The notes: generated by a model from the letters alone, not told the origin. A DNA stretch of 64,000 bases from Bacteroides sp. (GCA_021201335.1 JAJQFD010000042.1:1-64000), one strand, 5' to 3'; shown: positions 1-9,094, counted from the first letter of the stretch. A program made the numbers and translations.

Positions 1-400
1 GACCTATTATGCTATTCTTTTTATTGTTTTATTATATCGAACTCACGTTAAATTAAGTATTCAAATCAACGGTCAGGAGTTGACCGCCGATTTAATCGAA
101 AGCCAAACCTCTAAAGAGTTCATGGCTTTGTTGCCTTTAACGTTCAATATGACAGATTACAATACAAGAGAAAAATACGCTGACCTTGAACAACCTATCT
201 CTGCGAATGAAAACGTGAGCGAGGATTATGAAACGGGTTATCTATATTACTGGACTGGGGGTGGCATAGTGGTATTCTACCGTCACGATGGGAAAAAATT
301 ACAAGGTGGAGCCGTAAAATTAGCAAAAATAAATAATGGCTTAGATCTATTTCGTGAAGGAGATACTGTAGAGGTAACATTTGAATTGCTGCCAGTGTGA
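1..400 (+). CDS. Cyclophilin-like fold protein, 5' end outside window
   Basis: The reading frame is open from the first base of the window to the stop at 398-400, so the start is not visible. A TTG at 80 could serve as a start, but the residues before it (IQINGQEL) belong to the domain. The run INGQ, then LLPLTFNM, then a WTGGGIVVFY strand and a final EGDTVEVTFELL matches the small cyclophilin-like beta-barrel proteins often seen as single-domain or lipoprotein cargo in gut bacteria. Family knowledge gives no defined reaction. The first 19 in-frame residues are hydrophobic and could be part of a signal peptide or out-of-frame noise. Confidence 0.6.
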   Translation, partial: TYYAILFIVLLYRTHVKLSIQINGQELTADLIESQTSKEFMALLPLTFNMTDYNTREKYADLEQPISANENVSEDYETGYLYYWTGGGIVVFYRHDGKKLQGGAVKLAKINNGLDLFREGDTVEVTFELLPV

Positions 401-428
401 ATGATTTCACAGGACAATACCTGTAATA

Positions 429-887
429 TTATTTAAAACGGCTTTTCTCATAATTATACGGGATGCTTGTACCCACAACAACATCATCAATTTTACTAAT
501 TATGAGCCAGTCGTCCATAGTTTTCTGATGGTCAAAGTTGAGGGCCGGTTCTATTTTTTCTACATCGCAGAACTCTACAAGAATAAGGCATTTTTTATGC
601 CAGCGTTCTTTCTGCTTATCTGTCAGGCTCAGTTTCGATTGGTTGCGTTGCAGCGTATCTGTAATATCTTCATCGTTCAGCTTTTCATAATTTTCGACGT
701 TTGTTACTATGGCTTTCGCGCTAATCTTCTTCGAACCTTTCTCCATGAAGTATAGTGTTTCACCTACATTCACACGACTGTGTGGGATTTTCCGTCCCGT
801 TGCCCCACGAACAATCATAGTTTTGCTACCATCTAATATTTTACTTAATACTTTTGCCTTATCATCGCAATATACAAAGTGTACCAT
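429..887 (-). CDS. ASCH/PUA-like domain protein, hypothetical
   Basis: This is a 152-residue soluble protein with no signal peptide. Its N-terminal half (residues about 1-65) reads like an ASCH or PUA-type beta-barrel: a short first strand, a helix with LSKILDGSKTMIVRG, then GETLYFMEKGSKKISAKAIV. The last pattern, where a basic strand follows GE-LYF, is typical of ASCH domains, which are thought to bind RNA or nucleotides. The rest is charged and helical. It runs against its neighbours and stands alone. The ASCH assignment is by eye; a PUA-like protein of other function is equally possible. Confidence 0.5.
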   Translation of the reverse strand: MVHFVYCDDKAKVLSKILDGSKTMIVRGATGRKIPHSRVNVGETLYFMEKGSKKISAKAIVTNVENYEKLNDEDITDTLQRNQSKLSLTDKQKERWHKKCLILVEFCDVEKIEPALNFDHQKTMDDWLIISKIDDVVVGTSIPYNYEKSRFK

Positions 888-1050
888 CAGTTATTTTTTT
901 ATGCTAAAGTAATAGTCTGAATTAATCACAAAAGTAACTCATCCCAGTTTTGAATTCATGTAAAAATCCGACTTTTTACAGTTCCGGTGAGAAATTTTTC
1001 TAAAAGAACAATATTCCTTATTCATAGGTGAATAGTTATTTACGTGAATA

Positions 1051-1455
1051 TCATTTGCTAATACAATATTGGAGTAAGTTCAACATTTTATATTTGATAT
1101 CTTCCACATCTTCAGAAGAGATTATTTTGCGATCATAGCTAAATCCGATTTGCATGGTGTCATTTAATGTAGCCACTCCGAGAGCTATGTAACTTCCGGG
1201 TGCTTTGGGTGGAAAAAACACAAAATCTCGCATGCAGTAAGAGCCTATCTGACAATTAAAATTCAGGCGTCAAAGATTTGATATAGCAGTAGAAGAAGGT
1301 TTATCAATTAAAAGAATGGATGTCGCTTTCTTTGCTGCTTTATCATGACGCTCCCCATAAGCGGCAAAATACATTGCGTCAATAAGTAAGGGATTCATTG
1401 ATGCATATGTAATTAATAATAACCATTGTGCTTTGGTGGATTTAATATTGTGCAT
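1051..1455 (-). pseudogene. Remnant of a condensation/acyltransferase-like gene with in-frame TGA
   Basis: Two short open segments (1270-1455 and 1051-1233) lie in the same reading frame and are separated only by a TGA at 1270-1272. Read through, they give about 134 residues. The pattern is IDAMYFAAYG, then an ISNL stretch cut by the stop, then a basic linker, FFPPKAPGSY, a strand with NDTMQIGFSYDRKI, and a terminal helix. That resembles the C-terminal part of condensation-domain acyltransferases (WS/DGAT and CAT-like superfamily), where ISNL is followed by a short gap and a D in a late strand. The N-terminal catalytic half (HHxxxDG) is absent, and another in-frame stop lies just upstream. 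Probably a dead fragment; family call is tentative. Confidence 0.4.
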
Positions 1456-1551
1456 ATAGATTCAGGAGTCATAGAATTTACTAATCTATAAAAGTAATTA
1501 TTTACGCTGAAATTAATATGAATTTTAAACAACTCAGCAAACAAGAGTCTG

Positions 1552-1559
1552 TATCTTTG
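1552..1559 (+). promoter_or_regulatory. -7 box of a Bacteroides-type promoter
   Basis: TATCTTTG fits the Bacteroidetes -7 consensus TAnnTTTG. It lies about 105 bases before the broken SIMPL gene, leaving an AT-rich leader. No convincing -33 TTTG is seen. Confidence 0.45.
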
Positions 1560-1665
1560 CACACTCAATAACAAATAATTTTTATACATTTAGGGTTATC
1601 ACTGTTGATAAAATAATCGAAAAAGACCCAAGAGTAGGAAATAACATAATAAAATTAAAAGTAAA

Positions 1666-2397
1666 ATGAATAAGAAATTTCTCACAGGCATCGTTTTTTC
1701 ACTATTGCTTTTTTCACTCACTTCTTGTAATCCTAACGGACAAGAAAGTCAAGATTCAGCCTCGGTCTCTGGAATCGGAACCGTATTGGCACAACCGGAT
1801 ATGGTGTTAATAAATATCAGTTTTTCTCACACTTCACCAACAACAAAAGAAGCTAAGAAGGCCGCAGAACAAACCATGCAGCAAATATTGAAAATACTGC
1901 AAGAAGAACATATTGAAGATAAATTCCTGAAAACCATATCGCTCAACTATGATGTGGAATACGAATACAGAAACTTGCGTCGGGTTCTGTTGGGGCAACG
2001 GGCGCAGCAGACGATCGTTGTAACCGTAAACGATATGATAAACGCTCCTGAAAGATTCTCGTCCATATTGGACAAAATTACGACTATAGATAAGGTTGAA
2101 GTTCAGAACATATAATTTGATATTGAAAAGAAGACGGAATTATTCAAACAAAGTCGTGAATTAGCCTATCAAAAAGCATTTGATAAAGCCCGCCAATATG
2201 CTGAACTTTCAAACCGTGAAATAGGGAAAGTATTAACAATTTCAGAGGTCGTAAGCCAGGATGTTACACAAACTCGCGCATTTCAGAACAATCTTGCTTT
2301 TAAAGAGGAAGCACTTTATTCGGCTGACAATTCTGTTATTCCCACAGGGGAAGAAGGAGTAAGCTCTGAAATTAATATTGTCTTCTCGCTGAAATAG
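1666..2397 (+). pseudogene. SIMPL-domain lipoprotein interrupted by TAA
   Basis: The frame starts with a lipoprotein signal (MNKKFLTGIVFSLLLFSLTSC, Cys about residue 21), then a SIMPL (DUF541) domain with VSGIGTVLAQPDM. Translation stops at a TAA at 2113-2115 after VEVQNI, yet the same frame continues coding a good match to the paralogue at 8322-9053 and ends at TAG 2395-2397. The paralogue has CAG (Gln) where this copy has TAA, so a single change from CAA would explain it. SIMPL proteins are secreted or outer-membrane beta proteins of poorly known role, some linked to stress tolerance. The truncated 149-residue product would lack about 40% of the domain. Confidence 0.8.
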
Positions 2398-2486
2398 GAT
2401 TAACTTTTTGAAAAACAGCATATTAACTATTGTCTAACAGGGTAAATAAGAATGAATCGTGAGAATTAAATAAAAGAACTTAATAA

Positions 2487-2930
2487 ATGGAGAGAATGAA
2501 AATAGAGTATGTAAATACGTTGTCAGTAGAAGATTATAATAATTTGAGAAAAACAGTAGGTTGGAGAAAAGTATCAGATAGAAAAGCAAAAATCGGACTG
2601 GAAAAATCAATTTTTATTACAGTCGCAATGATAGATAACAAACCGATTGGTATGGCTCGTATCGTTGGAGATGGTGGTTATTTTATGCTTATTGTTGATG
2701 TGGTCGTTTTACCTCAGTGGCAGGGACAAGGTATTGGGAAAAGTCTGATGAAACAGGTAATGCTTTATATAGACCAATCGATAGAGGAGAACGAGAATGT
2801 TTTTGTTTCATTGATGGCCGCCCCTGAACGAGACTCATTTTATGAGCAATTCGGATTTAGAGCATGTCCTGATGGCGATTTAATGGGAACGGGTATGTAT
2901 CAGTATATATGTAAAACTTATTCTGATTGA
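2487..2930 (+). CDS. GNAT-family N-acetyltransferase
   Basis: A 147-residue single-domain GNAT. The acetyl-CoA binding motif A is clear: a strand (LIVDVVVLPQWQ) followed by the pyrophosphate loop QGQGIGKSLM at about residues 85-94. A late FYEQFGFRA motif is also typical, as is the closing strand with MGTGMYQYI. The family transfers an acetyl group from acetyl-CoA to an amine; here the substrate cannot be told. Two starts are close together (2487 and 2496); the second gives MKIEYVN, a common N-terminus for this subfamily. It follows the broken SIMPL gene on the same strand. Confidence 0.8.
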   Translation: MERMKIEYVNTLSVEDYNNLRKTVGWRKVSDRKAKIGLEKSIFITVAMIDNKPIGMARIVGDGGYFMLIVDVVVLPQWQGQGIGKSLMKQVMLYIDQSIEENENVFVSLMAAPERDSFYEQFGFRACPDGDLMGTGMYQYICKTYSD

Positions 2931-3182
2931 AATGTCGCTTACTTCTCTGAAAACCGAATAATCTTACAGAAACAATTGAAAAAATGATTCGCAAACAGAA
3001 CGTTAGCTTTATAAGTTCTGTTGATGAGGATGTCCAAATACAAAGGCTCTTAATGACTTGGGATTGTTTTTATTTATAGATTTTGCTTTTCCCATCAATG
3101 ATTCCATTTCCTGAATATGGGATTTCGTAAAGAAGAGAAAAGTGATCTTTTCGTTCTGATTAAATAAATGCATCGTTCAAAA

Positions 3183-3194
3183 TTGGGCTATTCA
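3183..3194 (+). repeat. Terminal inverted repeat of the IS, left
   Basis: TTGGGCTATTCA, exactly complementary to 4882-4893. Confidence 0.75.
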
Positions 3195-3206
3195 GTAAAT
3201 GCTATA

Positions 3207-3242
3207 AAAACCGCATAAGTTGATTTAGGCTTATGTGGTTTT
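3207..3242 (+). terminator. Hairpin inside the left IS end
   Basis: AAAACCGCATAAG (3207-3219) pairs with CTTATGTGGTTTT (3230-3242) across a 10-base loop, followed by a T-rich stretch. It looks like a factor-independent terminator, acting on the plus strand. Confidence 0.55.
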
Positions 3243-3397
3243 TTGTTGTTTTATATCTGTTGTTTTATATCTGTTTTTTCCTTTTTGATGTAGTTTTCCT
3301 GTCTTTTTTAGTATTTCCTTTAATATACGTGCATACTCCTGTCTTTCCGGTTCGTTTCTAATCCAGGTTTCATCAGGATTCTATGTTTTTCGGTGGG

Positions 3398-4759
3398 CTA
3401 AGCTGTGTTTTTGCTCCTTTTCCCGTCCATCTTCTCTATCATCCTCACGGCATTAGCTGTATGCACACAGAAGAATATCCACAGTATCTCGGTCTGTTTT
3501 GTACGCGCTCTGACTTTCTTTAGAGAATAAAACTCTTTTTCCGTGCCAAAACTCCCTTCCATGCGCGTGGCTCTTTCCCTGGAAAGCAAGGATCTCATCA
3601 CCCTGGCCTCTTGTTCATCTTTTCCGGCACGCCCTTTACGTACAAAACTGGTGGCTATTTTACGCTCGGTACAGAACTTACGGTTTCTGTTGGTGGCATA
3701 TATCCGGTCAGCACCTACCTGCCTGACCTTGTGATGAAAGAGCTGTTGCTGCATGATTATGCACTCGGGCAGTCGGATACCTTCATTAAAGGCTTCAAAG
3801 CAGAGATGTTCGATGAAATTAATACCATCCACCTGCACCGTGTTTACTTTAGCTCCGAACTCCACCGCTTTAGTTTCCTTTCCACGAATGATAGGACGAA
3901 TATAGTCCTTATCTATACTTACGATAAGATGCTTTACCTTTTTACCCTCAAAAAGCATACGTTGTTGATAATACACCTTCTTTATAACAGTATAACGTTT
4001 ACTAAAACCTTTTGTTAAAGAACCCTTGTCTGCCAGGAGAGAAAGCCCCTGATTAGTTAGACCGATTAATTTGCTTAGTAGATGCAGGAGACTTCGCTGA
4101 AGTACCCGTCTGTGGCTTTTACGGGGATTACGGTTTTTGCTGTAAGAATGGTAACGTAAGGCCTGCTTGTCATACTTGGTACGGGGCTTGCGCAGGCCCA
4201 GCGATTTATAGATAGAGCACATGTGGGAATGAAGCTAGAGCACAGCCTCCCACAAAAGTTTGATGGAAGTGGGATAACGAAGATGAGATTCATAACAGGT
4301 GGCATCAGTCATTAAAACCGAAAGGTTATCCAGATAAGGTTCCCAGTAAGAAGCCAGAACTGACTGGAGAGAATTAATATCCAACAATGAAGCAATCTCG
4401 CAGCGGATCTGACTGACGATCTTGAAATTTGTAAGGGGAGAAAGGGGATGAATACGGACTCCACAAAATAGCTGGTAATGAATATTGCTGTTCAAATCCG
4501 CTATGAGCCTGGAATCAGACAGACCGGTATAAGACTTTAAGAACATCAGAGCCAGCTTACCCTCAGGACTGAAATAACCCCGGCGGCCAAGAGGATGATC
4601 ACGAAGACTTAAACGGGAAGCTAAGGAAGAAAAAAGAATAGCACGAAACAGACCACCTAACTCACTGGAGGAAAAACCGGAACGGTAAGCGGAATAAAAA
4701 TCGAACTCACTAAAACCTAAACTAGGAGTCAAATCAGAAAGTTTGTGTATCTTTACCAT
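3398..4759 (-). pseudogene. IS1182/IS5-like transposase with in-frame amber stop
   Basis: One frame runs from the ATG at 4757-4759 to the stop at 3398, except for a TAG at 4235-4237 after LLWEAVL. The two parts (174 and 274 residues) are in the same phase with only four codons between the stop and the next Met. The N-terminal part has the helix-rich DNA-binding region and a MTDATCYESHLRYP segment carrying the first catalytic Asp. The C-terminal part has VGADRIYATNRNRKFC, with the second Asp, and EGSFGTEKEFYSL, with the Glu. Total length would be about 453 residues. With the amber stop the catalytic triad is split, so this copy is probably inactive. Confidence 0.75.
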
Positions 4760-4831
4760 ATCTTTTATATTAAGATTACCCCGATTTTGGTCTGCACACC
4801 CTATTATCGAGGTTTTTCTTAAAGATACGGA

Positions 4832-4866
4832 AAACCCAACTAACTTACAACCAGATAGTTGGGTTT
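4832..4866 (+). terminator. Hairpin inside the right IS end
   Basis: AAACCCAACTA (4832-4842) pairs with TAGTTGGGTTT (4856-4866), followed by a long T run. It points outward on the plus strand, near the IS right end. Confidence 0.6.
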
Positions 4867-4881
4867 GTTTTTTTTATTAAA

Positions 4882-4893
4882 TGAATAGCCCAA
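4882..4893 (-). repeat. Terminal inverted repeat of the IS, right
   Basis: TGAATAGCCCAA, the reverse complement of 3183-3194. Confidence 0.75.
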
Positions 4894-4959
4894 AATAAGT
4901 TCCCTGTGAATAGAATGCAATTTGGCAGTAAAACCTTTTTTGCGTTTTCTTAGAAATGC

Positions 4960-4989
4960 CCCCCTGAATTTCAAAGAAGTTTAGGGGGT
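4960..4989. repeat. Hairpin next to attachment-site copy C
   Basis: A CCCCCT...AGGGGG stem-loop lies about 20 bases before the attachment core at 5009. A comparable hairpin precedes the other two cores (16196-16227 and 37567-37598), so it may be part of the integrase-proximal end of a third, older element whose integrase is gone. Confidence 0.4.
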
Positions 4990-5008
4990 TACGTGATATT
5001 GCTTTTCT

Positions 5009-5034
5009 TAAAAGTGGTGCCACCAGGAATCGAC
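5009..5034. repeat. Attachment-site copy (tRNA-Phe 3' end), block C/B junction
   Basis: Twenty-six bases running TTAAAAGTGGTGCC then ACCAGGAATCGA are identical to 37616-37641, which covers the 3' end of tRNA-Phe. The rest of the tRNA is missing here, as expected for an att site left by integration. This marks the left boundary of element B. Confidence 0.8.
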
Positions 5035-5173
5035 TGCACCATTATATCTGATTGATAATCAATTCATAAGAATGTATTCAAGATAAAAACCTCACGTCTC
5101 GCTTACGGACATCTGTCCCCGAATGGGTCATGATTTCTCTTGTTTCCGTATTACAAATATACATAAAATTCCG

Positions 5174-6445
5174 TTAATAACCAATTACTGAAAAGGCATT
5201 TTCCATTCTATCTTGTTCAGATGAAGAAATCTGATACCTCTTTGCCTCCTGTCTCCAATTTGATACAACTTTTTTTAATTGTTCAATTATTGTCTGTGCC
5301 TCTTCCTTTTCAAGCCGGAAGAAATCAGCAACACTTAATACCAAATCTAAATCCAATGAATTATCATCAAGACTTATATTCAACTTCAAACCTGTTCCGT
5401 CCGGATTCGGATTAATATCATAAGCAGGAGAAAGCCTCCAACCTTTATCATTTAATATAAAACCATGATTACGTAAATGGTCATCCGTATTACTGATACA
5501 AACTGAAAATGCAATACGTTTGAAGAGTTCTTTCAGATCTTCGCTTACATTTGAACCATGTTTAATGATAAATTCGGCAAGTTCCAAATAGCTGACTCCC
5601 TCATCTGCCCCCGTTCCGTCCGTATATCCAAGCAAAGTCATGGCAGAAGCAAAATGGATACGCTTTCCTTCATTATCCCTGTCAAACCGTTTAGTCAGGT
5701 AAGTATGATATCTGTTATTGAATTTTCCAATTTTGCCTATAGCACAATTTATTCCGGCTTTCTGAGCAAGAGAATTAGCTACCATTTCCCAAGCTCCGAT
5801 ATTAACATCATCATTCTTACTGGGAAACTTTGCAATCCATAAAGAGCCGTCAGTGTCTTGAATATTTGCTTTGGGACGTGCACCGCCTAATGAAGAACCT
5901 GGTGCATATAACATATTCAACCATTTCAAAAGCTCTGGATCATCCTGCTCTAATCCTTTTTCATATTCAAGACTGGCACTTTCAAGTTCTCTTATTGATG
6001 TCCATGGAGGAGTAGCAAAATTTGTATTATTATCTAAGAAGTCTCCCTTTTTATCCGTTTTAAAACGCAAACCTCCCATACGGAGAGGATCATAAACTCC
6101 AAGCAAAAAATCTGATTCAAACAGGTTTTTTGCCTTTCTTTCTTCTTGCTTTGCCAAAGCCATCTCACGACGTTTCATTAATACGCGCCCCCATCTGTCA
6201 GGAGAGGAGTCAAGAAACATTCCGAAATTCAACTTCTCATCCCGTAAATGTTGAAATCCGGAGAAAAGGGAAAGATCAGGGTCGAGCATTTTTGCTTTGC
6301 CCGATTTCAGCCATTCATCATCATACTGAAAAGAAAATATTTCCTTTCCCCGTATCTGATTTACAGACAGGGTTCCCATAAAATGCGGATGGTTTAAACC
6401 TATCCAATCAGCATATACATATATATTTCTTGTTGAATCTGCCAT
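5174..6445 (-). CDS. hipA: HipA-family kinase toxin
   Basis: A 423-residue protein with the HipA kinase layout. GSSLGGARPKA (about residues 182-192) is the glycine-rich P-loop-like segment of HipA. SNTDDHLRNHGF (about 318-329) carries the catalytic Asp loop, and SPAYDINPNPDG (about 337-348) the metal-binding Asp. The N-terminal region with the SPDRWGR motif is the family's HipA_N/Couple_hipA part. In E. coli HipA phosphorylates glutamyl-tRNA synthetase and induces persistence; the target of this longer variant is not known. The antitoxin gene lies directly upstream, with 3 bases between stop and start. Located just inside the left end of element B, where it could stabilise the element. Confidence 0.9.
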   Translation of the reverse strand: MADSTRNIYVYADWIGLNHPHFMGTLSVNQIRGKEIFSFQYDDEWLKSGKAKMLDPDLSLFSGFQHLRDEKLNFGMFLDSSPDRWGRVLMKRREMALAKQEERKAKNLFESDFLLGVYDPLRMGGLRFKTDKKGDFLDNNTNFATPPWTSIRELESASLEYEKGLEQDDPELLKWLNMLYAPGSSLGGARPKANIQDTDGSLWIAKFPSKNDDVNIGAWEMVANSLAQKAGINCAIGKIGKFNNRYHTYLTKRFDRDNEGKRIHFASAMTLLGYTDGTGADEGVSYLELAEFIIKHGSNVSEDLKELFKRIAFSVCISNTDDHLRNHGFILNDKGWRLSPAYDINPNPDGTGLKLNISLDDNSLDLDLVLSVADFFRLEKEEAQTIIEQLKKVVSNWRQEAKRYQISSSEQDRMENAFSVIGY

Positions 6446-6448
6446 TTA

Positions 6449-6790
6449 TTATTTTTTTGAGGAACTTCTACCTAAAAGCAATTCGGCATCCTGTAATTTT
6501 CTTCCCAGTATGTCATCCCCGGCAAGTTTAAGTATATCTTTCTCCAAACCAAGTACAAACAGTACCTGTGCATAAACACCAAAAGAAACCGAAGGAAGTC
6601 CTTTTTCTACCTGCCATAGAGTAGAACGGGAGATTCCTGCGCGTTCTGAAACCTGCTCCATGGTAAGATTTCTCCTGAGACGGGCTAATTTTATGTTTTC
6701 ACCTGTCTCTTCAAGGATTTTACCTAAGCGGGGTAATAATGTCATTCCTTTACTCTTCATGTAGATTTGTATTTTACACAAAGATAGCAT
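6449..6790 (-). CDS. hipB: HipB-like XRE antitoxin
   Basis: A 113-residue protein with a helix-turn-helix of the Cro/CI type: LARLRRNLTMEQVSERAGIS then RSTLWQVEKGLPSVSF (about residues 36-71). The C-terminal tail is charged. It precedes hipA in the same direction with a 3-base gap, the classical order for an antitoxin that represses its own operon. The N-terminus may be shorter: Met at residue 11 (MKSKGMTLL) or 16 is as likely as the first ATG. Confidence 0.85.
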   Translation of the reverse strand: MLSLCKIQIYMKSKGMTLLPRLGKILEETGENIKLARLRRNLTMEQVSERAGISRSTLWQVEKGLPSVSFGVYAQVLFVLGLEKDILKLAGDDILGRKLQDAELLLGRSSSKK

Positions 6791-7159
6791 TTATGTTTTA
6801 TATATCAAACATTATGCATAATTCTTTATAGAAAATAGTAGGTTTATCAACATGGCCATTCAATATTAAGCAACTGATTTTTTACTCATCCTACAAGAAA
6901 ACAAAGAGAAATGACACTATTTACACCGCAGCAGTCAGAAAAAACATTAGCCGGGTTGGCCACAATTTTCCACACTTCATCGACCGATGCATTTAACTCT
7001 ATCTTAATACCGTTCCTTTGTGGACTGCTTACCCATTATCAGCTGATGGAAATTTCATAGTATAATTCATTATGTTCTTAATCTCTTATCTGTTCAGTGG
7101 TATAACTAATTAAAAATCAATATAATTTTCCACAAAATATAGTAACTCCTACATGAAGA
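6791..7159. other. Intergenic region upstream of hipBA
   Basis: It should contain the hipBA promoter. A 49-codon open frame on the plus strand (6911-7060, MTLFTPQQSEKTLAGL...) has no recognisable family and no clear ribosome site; it may be a gene remnant. Nothing else identified. Confidence 0.3.
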
Positions 7160-7336
7160 CTATATTAATTCAACGGATAGTTTTTGACTTGTGTTATTAA
7201 ATATTCTTCGGTAGTCATCTTTCTCATCCAATACCTCATATTCATAATCTATCCAGCTGAGCCTGCGATAAGATGTGAACAACTCTCTAAGTTCATCAGT
7301 TGTCAGATGGGACATATCGTAAAATACTTCAGCCAT
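7160..7336 (-). CDS. Small hypothetical protein, 58 residues
   Basis: ATG at 7334-7336 to TAG at 7160-7162. The product starts MAEVFYDMSHLTTDELREL and continues with an acidic, Tyr-rich helix pair (SWIDYEYEVLDEKDDYRR). The sequence looks like a real coding region, with amphipathic helices and no rare composition, but I do not recognise a family. It stands alone between hipBA and the kinase gene, divergent from the latter. Confidence 0.45.
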   Translation of the reverse strand: MAEVFYDMSHLTTDELRELFTSYRRLSWIDYEYEVLDEKDDYRRIFNNTSQKLSVELI

Positions 7337-7393
7337 AGAAGAGATAATTTCCGGTAAAGATAACTATATACTATAAAAAAAGAATAAAACAGA

Positions 7394-7401
7394 TACCTTT
7401 G
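7394..7401 (+). promoter_or_regulatory. -7 box for the phosphotransferase/SIMPL genes
   Basis: TACCTTTG matches TAnnTTTG and lies 33 bases before the ATG at 7435. Confidence 0.5.
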
Positions 7402-7434
7402 TACTTGAAAATTAATTGAGTCGATTCTGGTATC

Positions 7435-8289
7435 ATGAATAAAAACAAAGAATTAGCCATCGTAAAAAACCTAACCCAAATAGATGACGAACACCGTATT
7501 GTTTTGAATGAAATTGGGTGGACAAGCCGCGTCTATATCGTTGATGATGGCAAATTTGTTTTCAAATTTCCAAGAGGCAGAAAATGGCAGGAAGAATGCG
7601 AACACGAATTTCATATTTTAAAACTTATCAGCGAATATGAATTCAATGTAAATCTTCCGGTCATTAAATGGCTCGGCGAGAACACTTCTTATGCCGGTTT
7701 CCATGGTGTTGAGGGAAAATCAATGACGACTGAATCCATCGATAAGTTAAGTGAAACGCAGAAGAGAGAAGTAGGAACGCAAATAGGTTTGTTCCTAAAA
7801 AAGCTCCACACGATTGACTACAAAGGCGAAAGTCCGACCAATGAAAGCAGCGAAATAGAATCGTTCCAAAAATTGTTCTTTAAGAAAAAGCGTACACTAA
7901 AAAGGCATTTTAATGATAACGAACTTCATACCATTGAAGAACTCGTAACAAGTATGCCTCAAAAATCCGCAAATCTCGGCACAGAGTACGTTTTTTGCCA
8001 TTGTGATTTAGGTTACAACAATATGCTGTTAACCGACAATTGCAAAGTAGGAGTAATAGATTTTGGTGATGCAAGCATTTTCGAGAAATCGTATGACTTT
8101 ACCGGACTCGAAGATGATACGATGTTAGACGCTGCAATAGTAGCTTATGGCGGTGACGAAGTTCTAAGAGAAAAAGTAGCCATCAGACGACAACTCTTGC
8201 CGTTAATGGAAATGCTGTTTTTAATTGATAGGAAAGATCAGGAAGGTATTGTACATTGTGCAGGCAGGATGCGGAATAATTTGAAATAG
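7435..8289 (+). CDS. Aminoglycoside phosphotransferase-family kinase
   Basis: A 284-residue cytoplasmic kinase of the APH/choline kinase fold. FKFPRGRKWQEE (about residues 43-54) holds the nucleotide-binding Lys region. HCDLGYNNML (about 188-197) is the catalytic loop, equivalent to HGDxxxxN, with Cys in place of the usual Gly. GVIDFGDA (about 205-212) holds the metal-binding Asp. Its closest feel is to APH(2'')-like enzymes, which phosphorylate aminoglycosides, but the substrate could be another small alcohol or amino compound. Only 32 bases separate it from the SIMPL gene, so the two are likely cotranscribed. Confidence 0.75.
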   Translation: MNKNKELAIVKNLTQIDDEHRIVLNEIGWTSRVYIVDDGKFVFKFPRGRKWQEECEHEFHILKLISEYEFNVNLPVIKWLGENTSYAGFHGVEGKSMTTESIDKLSETQKREVGTQIGLFLKKLHTIDYKGESPTNESSEIESFQKLFFKKKRTLKRHFNDNELHTIEELVTSMPQKSANLGTEYVFCHCDLGYNNMLLTDNCKVGVIDFGDASIFEKSYDFTGLEDDTMLDAAIVAYGGDEVLREKVAIRRQLLPLMEMLFLIDRKDQEGIVHCAGRMRNNLK

Positions 8290-8321
8290 GAAAAGAAATA
8301 AGAATTAAATAAGAAAATAAA

Positions 8322-9053
8322 ATGAACAAGAAATTTTTCACAGGTATCGCATTTTCGTTAATGCTTTTTTTACTCACTTCTTGTAACTCCAAAGTACAGG
8401 AAAGTCAAGATTCGGTTTCCGTTTCGGGCATCGGGACAGTATTGGCACAACCGGATATGGTGCTGATGAACGTCGGTTTTTCGCATACTGCCAAGACAAC
8501 TAAGCAAGCCAAAACGGAAGTCGAACAAACCATGCAGCAGATATTGAACATACTGCGGGAAGAAAACATTGAGGATAAATTCGTGAAAACCATATCGCTC
8601 AACTATGACGTGGAATACGAATACCGCAGCGGGCGACGGATTCTGATCGGGCAACGGGCGCAGCAGACTATTGTCGTAACCATTAACGACATGATAAACG
8701 CTCCCGAAAGGTTCTCGTCGATTCTGGATAAGATCACGGCTATCGACAAAGTGGAAGTTCAAAATATTCAGTTCGACATCGAGCATAAGACGGAACTGTT
8801 CAAGCAAAGCCGTGAACTGGCCTATCAAAAAGCCTATGACAAAGCCCAACAATACGCCGAGCTTTCCGGCCGCAAAATAGGAAAGGTATTAACTATTTCA
8901 GAAGCCGTAAGCCGGGATATTGCGCAAACCCGCGCTTTCCAAAATAACCTAATGCTCAAAGAGGAGGCACTGGATATGGCTGGTGGATCGGCTGTTCCAA
9001 CGGGAGAACAAGGAGTAAGTTCTGAAATTAATATTGTCTTCTCCTTAAAATAA
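8322..9053 (+). CDS. SIMPL-domain lipoprotein (intact paralogue)
   Basis: A 243-residue protein with a lipoprotein signal peptide (MNKKFFTGIAFSLMLFLLTSC; Cys about residue 21) and a SIMPL/DUF541 domain over residues 30-243. Marker stretches are VSGIGTVLAQPDMVLM, AQQTIVVTINDMINAPERFS and the helix ELAYQKAYDKAQQYAELSGRKIG. It is a close copy of the broken gene at 1666-2397, across which the first and last parts align almost codon for codon. Predicted to be anchored in a membrane facing the periplasm or surface. Function in this phylum is unknown. Confidence 0.85.
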   Translation: MNKKFFTGIAFSLMLFLLTSCNSKVQESQDSVSVSGIGTVLAQPDMVLMNVGFSHTAKTTKQAKTEVEQTMQQILNILREENIEDKFVKTISLNYDVEYEYRSGRRILIGQRAQQTIVVTINDMINAPERFSSILDKITAIDKVEVQNIQFDIEHKTELFKQSRELAYQKAYDKAQQYAELSGRKIGKVLTISEAVSRDIAQTRAFQNNLMLKEEALDMAGGSAVPTGEQGVSSEINIVFSLK

Positions 9054-9094
9054 GTCCAGACAAAGTTCAGTTACTAAGTTAAATAAACGAAGGT

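Larger units (their letters stand above)
3183..4893. mobile_element. Insertion sequence, about 1.7 kb, with broken DDE transposase
   Basis: The ends carry a perfect 12-bp terminal inverted repeat: TTGGGCTATTCA at 3183-3194 and its complement at 4882-4893. The only gene between them is a minus-strand transposase of the IS1182/IS5-like DDE class. Each end also has a hairpin followed by a T run (3207-3242 and 4832-4866), which may shield the transposase from outside transcription. Flanks are AAAA on the left and AATA on the right, so a 4-bp target duplication is at best imperfect. The element sits about 120 bp from the attachment-site copy at 5009. Confidence 0.75.

Noticed and set aside
3543..4018. 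Plus-strand frames opposite the transposase
   Set aside because: They are antisense to the transposase, which has clear catalytic motifs; no ribosome site or similarity.
1051..4759. Stop-codon reassignment, because several genes have one in-frame stop
   Set aside because: TGA, TAA and TAG all occur as interruptions, while core genes nearby end normally at all three codons. Decay explains this better.
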